A stretch of DNA of 11,040 nucleotides from an uncultured Oscillospiraceae bacterium (GTDB lineage Bacteria; Bacillota; Clostridia; Oscillospirales; Oscillospiraceae), in assembly GCA_900769835.1 (NCBI GenBank), contig CAAGIE010000030.1, positions 1-11,040 on the forward strand, written 5' to 3'. Shown one piece after another: positions 1 to 6,218 of this stretch; within the stretch, counting starts at the first letter, position 1, and every line of letters begins with the position of its first letter. The notes beneath the pieces were generated by a model. That model did no database searches. It saw only the letters and a list, made by a program, of their open reading frames with translations, and was not told the DNA's origin. Made by a program: the position numbers and the translations under genes.

Positions 1-1112
1 GAAACAACTTCCTTGCCCTTCTTGTTCACTGCGCCGACCTTACCGTCACGCTCGAAGATGAACAGGCCGTTGGTCATGGGATACAGATCATCGTAAACCA
101 TGCTCAGAACGTACTTGCCGCTCTTATTGATAGCGCCGTACTTCTCGCCGACACCAACGATTGCATAACCGTTGTCGTCAAAGTCTTCAGCGTAGTCAAA
201 CTGAGCAGCGATCTTCATGGCGCCCTTCTTGTTGATGTAGCCCCACTTGCCGTAACCGCTCTCGGTGTTGGGCATCTTAACTGCTGCCAGGCCGTTTTCA
301 GCGAAGTTTTCAACAGCGCCGTACTGAGGCTGAACAACTGTGTTGCCCTTCTCATTGATGAAGCCCCAACGGGTCTCACCGGTGGTCTCATTGCGCTGAG
401 CAACTGCTGCCATGCCTTCTCTGTAGCCATAAGCAAAGTCGTACTGTGCAGGAACCTTGAAGTTGCCCTTCTTGTCGATGAAGCCGTACTTGCCGTCAGC
501 GCTTTCGGTGTCGGGCATTTTGACCAGAGCCAGGCCGTTTTCTGCAAAGTCAGCAGCGTCTGCATACTGAGCGTTGACAACGATCTTGCCCTTCTTGTTG
601 ATGTAGCCGTAGCGGGTGGTGGTGTAGCCGTCAGCGTCGGTCACTTCTGCGCCGTAAACAGCCAGGCCGTTGTCAGCAAATACGCCCAGGTAAGAGTACA
701 TAATGGAAACGACGATCTTACCCTTCTTATTTACGTAGCCGTAAGTAGAACCGTTGTCGTTGTTGTAGGAAACCCTTGCCAAGTTATTGGCATCGAAGTT
801 GCCCATGGAGTCAAACTGGCAAGCGATGACTGCCTTACCCTTAGCGTTGACTGCGCCCCACTTGCCGTTCATCTGAACAACTGCCAGGCCGTTCGCGCCA
901 AAGTCGCGGACTGCATCGTACATCAGGTTGACCTTGAACTTACCCTTGGTGTTGATAAAGCCCCACTTGCCGCCGACCTTAACTGCTGCCAGGCCGTTAT
1001 CAGCAAATGCGTGAGCATACTCGTACTGAGGAGCGATCTTCCACTCGCCCTTCTTGTTCACGTAGCCCCACTTGCCGGTGCTATCAGCAACCGCGATCAG
1101 GCCTTCGTTGAA
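1..1112 (-). repeat. Tandem WG-repeat coding array (at least ten units)
   Basis: Coding repeats of roughly 105-140 bp, each encoding one WG unit with a [KR][WY]G[YFA][VI][ND]xKG core and a following NGLAxV strand. Some stretches are identical at the DNA level: the same 21 bases occur at 276-296 and 978-998. The array continues past the left edge. It is protein-coding, not a CRISPR array. Confidence 0.85.
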
Positions 1113-1409
1113 CAGGTCAATGTCGTCATAATTCTTGATTTCCTTGTTGCCGCCGCAACTTGCCAGGCCGATGATCAGAGCGATGATCAGAACCACAGCA
1201 GCGACGATGCCGCCCAGAAGGAACAGCTTCTTCTTGTTGGGCTTTTCGGGTGCAGCGGGAGCTTCAGGAGCTTCGGGAGCTGCAGGTGCTTCGAAAGCAG
1301 GTGCTTCGAAAGCGGGTGCTACAGGTGCTTCGAAAACGGGCTCTTCGGCCAGAGAATTCTGTGCTACCTGCTCAGGCTCAGCCTGATTCTGCATTTCAAA
1401 TTCTTGCAT
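1..1409 (-). CDS. Membrane-anchored WG-repeat protein, 3' part cut off by window edge
   Basis: The reading frame is open from the ATG at 1409 to the left edge (469 codons seen, no stop). AAGGAG at 1417-1422, seven bases before the ATG, fixes the start. Residues 1-57 are Pro/Ala/Glu-rich with FEAP repeats. A basic KPNKKK (56-61) precedes one hydrophobic segment (62-84) that ends in LASC with Cys85, a good lipobox. From about residue 100 there are at least ten WG-type units such as KWGYVNKKG (113-121), KWGFINTKG (148-156) and KWGAVNAKG (183-191), spaced 35-46 residues. Several later units carry YG in place of WG. WG repeats (WG_beta_rep family) form beta-rich domains of mostly unknown role. The repeat domain should lie outside the membrane, with the Pro-rich part in the cytoplasm. 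Lys is almost always AAG and Asn mostly AAC, suggesting high expression. No enzymatic motif is visible, so the function is unknown. The family is certain; lipidation is not. Confidence 0.93.
   Translation of the reverse strand, partial: MQEFEMQNQAEPEQVAQNSLAEEPVFEAPVAPAFEAPAFEAPAAPEAPEAPAAPEKPNKKKLFLLGGIVAAVVLIIALIIGLASCGGNKEIKNYDDIDLFNEGLIAVADSTGKWGYVNKKGEWKIAPQYEYAHAFADNGLAAVKVGGKWGFINTKGKFKVNLMYDAVRDFGANGLAVVQMNGKWGAVNAKGKAVIACQFDSMGNFDANNLARVSYNNDNGSTYGYVNKKGKIVVSIMYSYLGVFADNGLAVYGAEVTDADGYTTTRYGYINKKGKIVVNAQYADAADFAENGLALVKMPDTESADGKYGFIDKKGNFKVPAQYDFAYGYREGMAAVAQRNETTGETRWGFINEKGNTVVQPQYGAVENFAENGLAAVKMPNTESGYGKWGYINKKGAMKIAAQFDYAEDFDDNGYAIVGVGEKYGAINKSGKYVLSMVYDDLYPMTNGLFIFERDGKVGAVNKKGKEVV
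1282..1336 (-). repeat. Short tandem repeats encoding FEAP units
   Basis: Two exact 15-base copies (1282-1296 and 1297-1311) followed by a diverged copy ending near 1336. They encode the A-P-A-F-E-A-P units of the proline-rich N-terminal segment of the WG-repeat protein. Such repeats can change copy number by slippage, which would lengthen or shorten the cytoplasmic linker. Confidence 0.75.
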
Positions 1410-1431
1410 AGTCTTTCTCCTTTTTTATGAT

Positions 1432-1450
1432 TGTTCATTCGGAATGAACA
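1432..1450. promoter_or_regulatory. Perfect 19-bp palindrome in the leader of the WG gene
   Basis: TGTTCATTC, one central base, then GAATGAACA: a perfect 9-bp inverted repeat 22 bases upstream of the WG start codon and 9 bases upstream of its ribosome site. It lies downstream of the predicted promoter, so it could be a roadblock-type operator or an RNA hairpin (8-bp stem, 3-base loop) next to the ribosome site. The symmetry is seen; the regulatory role is inferred. Confidence 0.5.
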
Positions 1451-1498
1451 GAAACTACCAACAAAGGCAGATCCTGTCCCCTCCATCGGTATAACGAC

Positions 1499-1527
1499 AT
1501 TATACTACAAGATTCCCCGGCTTGCAA
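1499..1527 (-). promoter_or_regulatory. Sigma-A type promoter for the WG-repeat gene
   Basis: On the minus strand: TTGCAA (1527-1522), a 17-base spacer, then a perfect TATAAT (1504-1499). Transcription would begin near 1492, giving a leader of about 80 bases that contains the 1432-1450 palindrome. A second TATAAT at 1556-1551 has no convincing -35 partner. Confidence 0.72.
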
Positions 1528-1596
1528 TAGGCATTTTCCCTTACAGTGCCATTATATTTGCCTTTTTTATAAAATATTTTCGTTTTGGGCATATAT

Positions 1597-1628
1597 TTTC
1601 CCCCGATTACAGGTGTAATCGGGGGAAA
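1597..1628 (-). terminator. Strong 14-bp hairpin after capD, probable transcription end or 3' stabiliser
   Basis: A perfect 14-bp stem containing five G:C pairs in a row, with a 4-base loop (1611-1614), starting 8 bases after the capD stop. Neither strand has a U-run directly after the stem; the T-run lies on the 5' side and the A-run on the 3' side, the reverse of a canonical intrinsic terminator. It probably marks the 3' end of the cps transcript, as a weak terminator or a block to exonucleases. The structure is certain; the role is inferred. Confidence 0.5.
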
Positions 1629-1636
1629 TACAATCA

Positions 1637-3664
1637 TCAGTGTGTGCCTACCGCTTCCCGGTAGAGTTTTTTATAGGTGTCGTCCTTGCGGCCGATGTTG
1701 TCGGGATGGTAGGTGGGGACCATTTTCTCCACCATTTCTTCGATGTCTTCCCGGTTACTGTATGCGGCATCCATCAGCTCACGAAGCTGGGGCAGGAACA
1801 CATCCAGGTCCATGGGGATGGGCAGACCTACGTGGATCAGGTCGTTGCGGGTCTTCTTCAGACCCTCCTCCGCCATCAGTTTTTCCTCGTACAACTTCTC
1901 GCCGGGACGCAGGCCGGTGTAGACCACCCGGATATCCTGGTCGGGACGGTGACCGGAGAGTTTAATGAGGTTTCTTGCCAGATCGTCGATCTTCACGGGC
2001 ATACCCATATCCAGCACGAAGATCTCGCCGCCGCTGGCGTAGGTGCCGGCCTGCATCACCAGGCTGACCGCCTCGGGGATGGTCATAAAGTAGCGGATGA
2101 TGTCGGGATGGGTCACGGTGACCGGGCCGCCCTTTGCGATCTGCTTTTTAAACAGCGGGATCACAGAGCCGTTACTGCCCAGGACATTACCGAAACGAAC
2201 TGCCACAAACTCTGTCTTCAACCTGGCGTCTGCTTCAGGCGCCTGCAGGTCGGACACATCATCGGGATTATGGGTGAACAACACCGGCAGTTTATGGGCA
2301 TTTCCGGTACGCACTGCCGCATCAAAGCTCTGCACCACCATCTCGCACAGACGCTTACTTGCGCCCATAATATTGGTGGGGTTCACCGCCTTATCGGTGC
2401 TGATCAGCACGAAACGACTGCAGCCGTATTTCATTGCGGCATAAGCGGTCTTATAGGTGCCGATCACGTTGTTCTTAATGGCCTCGCATGGGCTGGTTTC
2501 CATCAGCGGCACGTGCTTATGGGCCGCAGCGTGATAGACGATATCGGGGCGATAGGTTGCAAACACGCTATCCATACGGCGACTGTCGCGGACAGAGCCA
2601 ACCAGCACCGTCATATTGAGTTCGGGGTACTTGCCCCGCAGTTCCTGCTCGATGTCGTAAGCGTTGTTTTCGTAGATATCAAACACCACCAGGTGCTTGG
2701 GATGGCAAGCCGCCACCTGACGGCAAAGTTCACTGCCGATGGAGCCGCCACCGCCGGTGATCAGCACGGTCTTTTCGCTGACATAGCGGAAGATCTCGTT
2801 CATATCCACCTGAATGGGGGGTCTGCCCAGCAGATCCTCCACCGCCACATCCTGCATATTGCTGACAGAAACATTGCCGGAAACAAACTGGAACATACCC
2901 GGCAGATTCTTGATCTCACAACCGGTTTCCTTGCAGATGTTCAGAATGTCCCGCACTTCTGCGGCAGGGGCAGAGGGGATGGCTACAAAGATCTTCTCGA
3001 TCTTAAACTTTTCCACATTGAGCAGAATATCATCTCTGCCGCCCACAACGGGGACGCCTTCGATGCTTCTGCCCCACTTGTTGGGGTTATCGTCGATGAT
3101 GCAGAGGATATTGACGTTGTGCTCCCGCATACGCACTGCATCGTGGAGGATCATCTGACCTGCGTTGCCGGCGCCGATGAGCATTACACGCTCTGCGGCG
3201 GCCTGGGAATGGCGCCGTCTGCCCCGCTCCAAAAGCATAAACCGATAAGAAAAACGGATGCCTAAGGTCAGCAGGAACTGCAATGCCACGCCCACGATGT
3301 AGTAGGTGACGGGCATTCTGCCGATATGCATTGCCGTCGCCAGAATGATGGTGCCTGCAATGTGGATCGCGCCGGTGATACAGGTGGCAATACCCACACG
3401 CATCAGTTCGTTGAAACTGGCAAACCGCCACACGCTATGGTACAGTCTGCAACGCCAGAAGATCGGCACACAAAGCACCATATATACCGGAGCGGCATAG
3501 GCGAAGATCCGCACGCAGTTCTCCGGGATCTCGGAGATCTGACAGTCGAAGCGGAACCACAGCGCCAGCGCAAAGGACAGCACCACTGCTATCGCATCAT
3601 ACACCATCAACAATGCTGCCACCATTTTCCAATGGGCATTACGGCGTAACAAAGGGATTCGCAT
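1637..3664 (-). CDS. capD: CapD/EpsC-type membrane nucleotide-sugar 4,6-dehydratase
   Basis: 675 aa, typical of the large FlaA1/WbpM/PglF class. Four membrane helices lie at about 14-38, 50-70, 88-112 and 118-138. A first Rossmann-like domain follows with GAGNAG (164-169), then the catalytic SDR domain with TGGGGSIG (303-310), TDK (423-425) and MGASK (433-437). In this family Met replaces the usual SDR Tyr, and Met433 and Lys437 agree. The family converts UDP-GlcNAc to the 4-keto-6-deoxy sugar, a precursor of QuiNAc, FucNAc or bacillosamine; the exact substrate cannot be read here. GGAGG (3671-3675) lies six bases before the ATG. It is the last gene of the cps operon, 28 bases after the phosphatase gene. 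About 30 residues (roughly 451-483) before EFVAVRFGNV look like an insertion relative to the FlaA1 pattern I know. Confidence 0.95.
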   Translation of the reverse strand: MRIPLLRRNAHWKMVAALLMVYDAIAVVLSFALALWFRFDCQISEIPENCVRIFAYAAPVYMVLCVPIFWRCRLYHSVWRFASFNELMRVGIATCITGAIHIAGTIILATAMHIGRMPVTYYIVGVALQFLLTLGIRFSYRFMLLERGRRRHSQAAAERVMLIGAGNAGQMILHDAVRMREHNVNILCIIDDNPNKWGRSIEGVPVVGGRDDILLNVEKFKIEKIFVAIPSAPAAEVRDILNICKETGCEIKNLPGMFQFVSGNVSVSNMQDVAVEDLLGRPPIQVDMNEIFRYVSEKTVLITGGGGSIGSELCRQVAACHPKHLVVFDIYENNAYDIEQELRGKYPELNMTVLVGSVRDSRRMDSVFATYRPDIVYHAAAHKHVPLMETSPCEAIKNNVIGTYKTAYAAMKYGCSRFVLISTDKAVNPTNIMGASKRLCEMVVQSFDAAVRTGNAHKLPVLFTHNPDDVSDLQAPEADARLKTEFVAVRFGNVLGSNGSVIPLFKKQIAKGGPVTVTHPDIIRYFMTIPEAVSLVMQAGTYASGGEIFVLDMGMPVKIDDLARNLIKLSGHRPDQDIRVVYTGLRPGEKLYEEKLMAEEGLKKTRNDLIHVGLPIPMDLDVFLPQLRELMDAAYSNREDIEEMVEKMVPTYHPDNIGRKDDTYKKLYREAVGTH

Positions 3665-3692
3665 AGATTTCCTCCATGGTGTCGGGTGGGGA

Positions 3693-4412
3693 TCAGCCCA
3701 CCGCTTCGTTCCAAATTTCCTTACTCAATGCCATACTGTGCGCCACCACGTAGGCCAGGCGCTTCTTGCAAAGCAAGTCCACCGCATCTCCCATATTGGG
3801 TGGGCGGTCCTCCAGATTATGGCAATCGCTACCCAGCAGGATCGCCGGGTTTTCTCTGATCAATTTCTTTGCGACGCGGCGGCTCCTTCTCTCCAAAACA
3901 GACTCCGCACCCAGCTGCAGCCGCAACTCCAGCCTGAGCATTTGCGCCATCATTTCTTTGCTTTGAATGGGGATATAGCGGTCAATGTGCGCCAGGATCG
4001 GTGTGATCTCACCTGCGTTGCAGATGCTCCGCACATCCCGAAACACTTCGATCCCCCAGGTGCGAACCGGCAGTTCCAGCAAAAGGTAGTCGGAATTGCC
4101 GATGCACAACCGGCGCAATTCCTCGCTGAAACTGATATTGGGGTAGTAGGCCACCTCTGCGCCCGGACAGATCTCCGGAAACGGACCGCCATCCTTTTCC
4201 ATTGCGTCGGTCAGCCGCGCCATCGCGTCGTTTCTGCGCCGCAGAAACCGCTCCACCGGCTCCTCGCAATAATAATGGGGTGTGGCCACAATATACCGGA
4301 CACCTTGCGCATAACTGAGTTTTAATGCCTGGATGGCGCTCTCCGTATCGGGGTAGCCGTCATCCATACCGGGCAGAATATGGCTATGGAAATCATACAA
4401 ATTTCCCACCAT
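3693..4412 (-). CDS. cpsB: CpsB/YwqE-type PHP-family protein-tyrosine phosphatase
   Basis: 239 aa, close to the usual size of CpsB/CapC/YwqE. The PHP-domain metal ligands are visible in order: DFHSH (Asp7, His9, His11) within DFHSHILPGMDDG, TPHY (His46), GAEV (Glu86), AHIDRY (His142) and SDCH (Asp196, His198). The family dephosphorylates the C-terminal tyrosine cluster of the cognate BY-kinase and closes the control cycle for capsule/EPS assembly. No signal peptide or membrane helix is seen, so it is cytoplasmic. The ATG has GAGGAG five bases upstream. The gene follows cpsD by 14 bases and precedes capD by 28 bases, all on the minus strand, so co-transcription is very likely. A purely metabolic PHP phosphoesterase is much less likely given the kinase next door. 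Confidence 0.93.
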   Translation of the reverse strand: MVGNLYDFHSHILPGMDDGYPDTESAIQALKLSYAQGVRYIVATPHYYCEEPVERFLRRRNDAMARLTDAMEKDGGPFPEICPGAEVAYYPNISFSEELRRLCIGNSDYLLLELPVRTWGIEVFRDVRSICNAGEITPILAHIDRYIPIQSKEMMAQMLRLELRLQLGAESVLERRSRRVAKKLIRENPAILLGSDCHNLEDRPPNMGDAVDLLCKKRLAYVVAHSMALSKEIWNEAVG

Positions 4413-4426
4413 TTCATCTCCTCAGA

Positions 4427-5218
4427 TTATTTTTCTTCTTCCTTGGCCTCGTTTTCTTTCTCGGCCCGGTCGTCGGATTTTACTTCCTTGGTCTGGTAGC
4501 TGCGGTAATAACTTCTATAATATCTTCTGCCGTACTTTTCCTTACGGCTGGCGCCTGCGTTGGACACAAAGCCCACAATGTTGGCGTTTGCCAGGTGCAG
4601 ACGCTTCATAGCCTCGGACACTTCCTTATGGCGGGTCACCTTCTCGCGGACTGCCAGGAGGTAGCCGTCGATGTACTTTGCCAGAATGACTGCATCCGGC
4701 ACACTGTTGACCGGGGGCAGGTCCACGATGACAAAATCATAGATCTTGCGGATAGCGGAGAACAGATGCTCCAACTGCTTTGCCTCCAAAAGACCGGTGG
4801 GGTCGGGAGGAATGCTGCCGGCGGGCAACACGTGGATGCCATACTCATCGACCATACGCACTGCGTCGTCGATCTTCGCCTCGCCTACCAGGAAATCACT
4901 CAGGCCGGGGGCGCCCTTGGTCTTCATTCTGCCTGCCACAGAGGGGATACGCATATCTGCGTCGATGAGCAGCACGCGCTTCTGGATCTGCGCCAGAGAG
5001 ATGGCCAGGTTGATCGCAGTGGTACTCTTACCCTCGGAGGGCACTGCGCTGGTAACGCCTACGCACTTACAGTCACCGCCGGGCATAGAGAACATTACGT
5101 TGGTACGGAGGGCTTTATAGGCTTCCTTTGCCTGGAAAGGAGTATCGGAGCTGAGAATATAGCGCTTCTTTGCGATATCGGTCTCTACTTCTTTATTTTT
5201 CTCTTTTTTATTCATCAT
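4427..5218 (-). CDS. cpsD: CpsD/CapB-type bacterial tyrosine kinase
   Basis: 263 aa, a soluble BY-kinase as in Firmicutes, where adaptor and kinase are separate proteins. Walker A is in SAVPSEGKST (57-66, Lys64), Walker A' in LLIDADMR (83-90) and Walker B in FVIVDLPP (162-169). The C-terminal autophosphorylation cluster holds Tyr229, 233, 234, 237, 238 and 241, then a Lys/Glu-rich tail to the end. The oligomerisation motif EX2RX2R appears as EAYKALR (32-38), with Lys in place of the first Arg. Known role of the family: autophosphorylation in a ring with CpsC, controlling polymer length and phosphorylating sugar enzymes. The ATG at 5218 overlaps the cpsC stop by four bases (ATGA); a second ATG at 5215 is also possible. 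Either start implies translational coupling, and the ribosome site is weak. ParA/MinD ATPases are excluded by the Tyr cluster and the context. Confidence 0.95.
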   Translation of the reverse strand: MMNKKEKNKEVETDIAKKRYILSSDTPFQAKEAYKALRTNVMFSMPGGDCKCVGVTSAVPSEGKSTTAINLAISLAQIQKRVLLIDADMRIPSVAGRMKTKGAPGLSDFLVGEAKIDDAVRMVDEYGIHVLPAGSIPPDPTGLLEAKQLEHLFSAIRKIYDFVIVDLPPVNSVPDAVILAKYIDGYLLAVREKVTRHKEVSEAMKRLHLANANIVGFVSNAGASRKEKYGRRYYRSYYRSYQTKEVKSDDRAEKENEAKEEEK

Positions 5219-6009
5219 TTGCTTTCACCATAACCCTTTCCGTAACCATAACGACGGTAGGAATACTTATACTTGTAGCGGTAATCTCTGCCGGTAGATG
5301 CCATATCGGGGATACGGCCAACCACCACCACGTTGTAGCGCTTTTCCAGATCCTCGCTATCCAGCACGCGGTCGTTCACCAGATCGATCAGCACAAAGAC
5401 AACGTAACTCAACAGACCGCCGACGATGGCAACGATCATCATATTTTTGGTGGTGCTGGGGGAATAGGGGCCGGTGGGAACCACAGGCTCGTCCACCACA
5501 ACCATGGTGCTTCGCTCTTCGATGATCTTACCCTTTTCCATTGCGCGGTTAGCGATGGCTGCCGCCAGTTTCTGGGCGACCACCGGATCATCTGCCGACA
5601 CAGTGACCTCGATCATGGATGCCTTTTCGGGCATCTTGGTGCTGACCATATTACGCAGAGTGCCGTAGCCATAGCCCAGACCCACGTCCGCTGCCGCATC
5701 CGTCAGGACGGAACGGCTGAGGATCACTTCGTTATACAGGTACATCAGGCCGATGGATGCGTTCAGGTCGCCGGTGTTGGTGCGGTCGGAGGTGGCTTCA
5801 GCATCCTCCAGCACCACCGCCTTATTGGTTATGTAGGCCTTGAACTGAGATTTGTACATAGGTGTCACGAAAAGCTTGGTGTAGGCAAGGCCGCATATTG
5901 CAAACAACACCACCGCCAGCGCGATCAGCCAGAAACGCTTGAGGAACACCTCCACAAAGCGCCAGATCTCAATTTCTCTATCTTCTTTGGTCTTTTTCCA
6001 CTCGTTCAT
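5215..6009 (-). CDS. cpsC: CpsC/Wzz-type chain-length regulator and kinase activator
   Basis: 264 aa with the Wzz-domain layout: a cytoplasmic start, TM1 at about 26-47, an extracytoplasmic loop of about 140 residues, a Pro-rich stretch PTGPYSPSTTKN (178-189) leading into TM2 (about 190-212), and a cytoplasmic tail. In this family the tail after TM2 binds and activates the BY-kinase. Here it is extended and ends in a Tyr-rich block with eight tyrosines between 243 and 260 (YRYKYKYSYRRYGYGKGY), which I do not regard as a standard part of CpsC. The ATG at 6009 has GGAGGAG seven bases upstream. It is the first gene of the operon, about 52 bases after a predicted start site. The first cytoplasmic segment is acidic/basic (KTKEDREIE) without a signal peptide. 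Confidence 0.92.
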   Translation of the reverse strand: MNEWKKTKEDREIEIWRFVEVFLKRFWLIALAVVLFAICGLAYTKLFVTPMYKSQFKAYITNKAVVLEDAEATSDRTNTGDLNASIGLMYLYNEVILSRSVLTDAAADVGLGYGYGTLRNMVSTKMPEKASMIEVTVSADDPVVAQKLAAAIANRAMEKGKIIEERSTMVVVDEPVVPTGPYSPSTTKNMMIVAIVGGLLSYVVFVLIDLVNDRVLDSEDLEKRYNVVVVGRIPDMASTGRDYRYKYKYSYRRYGYGKGYGESK

Positions 6010-6068
6010 AATATCTCCTCCGAGTTTGTATTATTTCGGGTAAATATTTGCATAAATTATCACAATAC

Positions 6069-6097
6069 ATTATAACTGTAATTTGTATTTTTTGCAA
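6069..6097 (-). promoter_or_regulatory. Sigma-A type promoter for the cpsC-cpsD-cpsB-capD operon
   Basis: On the minus strand: TTGCAA (6097-6092), 17 bases, TATAAT (6074-6069). Initiation is expected near 6062, about 52 bases before the cpsC ATG. Both hexamers and the spacer length are identical to those of the WG-gene promoter at 1499-1527. The surrounding DNA is AT-rich. Confidence 0.75.
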
Positions 6098-6128
6098 CAA
6101 TTATTTCTGTTTTTCCCGGGGAGTCACC

Positions 6129-6157
6129 TTGCGTCTTTTCATTGTCTGTGATAAAAT
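6129..6157 (+). promoter_or_regulatory. Extended -10 promoter for the M42 peptidase gene
   Basis: TTGCGT (6129-6134), 17 bases, TAAAAT (6152-6157), with a TG two bases before the -10 (TGATAAAAT), making it an extended -10 promoter. Initiation is expected near 6164, about 55 bases before the ATG. It diverges from the cps promoter, with about 30 bases between the two -35 elements. Confidence 0.68.
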
Positions 6158-6179
6158 AACACAAACCGAAGAAGAATGT

Positions 6180-6197
6180 TGTCGAAACCCATCGACA
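6180..6197. promoter_or_regulatory. Small dyad in the leader of the M42 peptidase gene
   Basis: TGTCGA, six bases, TCGACA: a 6-bp inverted repeat between the predicted start site and the ribosome site (AAAGGAG, 6204-6210). It could be a weak hairpin or an operator half-site pair. It is short enough to be chance. Confidence 0.25.
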
Positions 6198-6218
6198 CCG
6201 CAAAAAGGAGATGTTTTT

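Noticed and set aside
1..1112. Regular repeats that could suggest a CRISPR array
   Set aside because: Units are over 100 bases long, imperfect and maintain a coding frame; no short direct repeats with unique spacers are present.
1011..1430. Plus-strand frames in the WG region, including an Ala/Ser/Gly-rich repeat at 1135-1386
   Set aside because: They mirror the FEAP repeats and membrane segment of the WG gene, which has the ribosome site, promoter and family match.
1551..1556. Second TATAAT upstream of the WG gene on the minus strand
   Set aside because: No acceptable -35 hexamer lies 16-18 bases upstream; the site at 1499-1527 is clearly better.
1431..1664. Small plus-strand frame of 77 codons between the WG gene and capD
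   Set aside because: It spans the palindrome, the minus-strand promoter and the capD hairpin, with no ribosome site and no domain.
1640..3265. 541-codon open frame on the plus strand opposite capD
   Set aside because: It is codon-aligned antisense to capD and stays open only because capD avoids TTA, CTA and TCA there. The translation is His/Gln/Val-rich with no recognisable domain. Similar antisense frames opposite cpsD (4325-5233), cpsC (5170-6075) and lgt (7232-8326) were dismissed for the same reason.
6048..6218. N-terminal extension of the M42 peptidase starting at 6048
   Set aside because: The extension crosses the predicted promoters, has no family match and no ribosome site. AAAGGAG selects the ATG at 6219.
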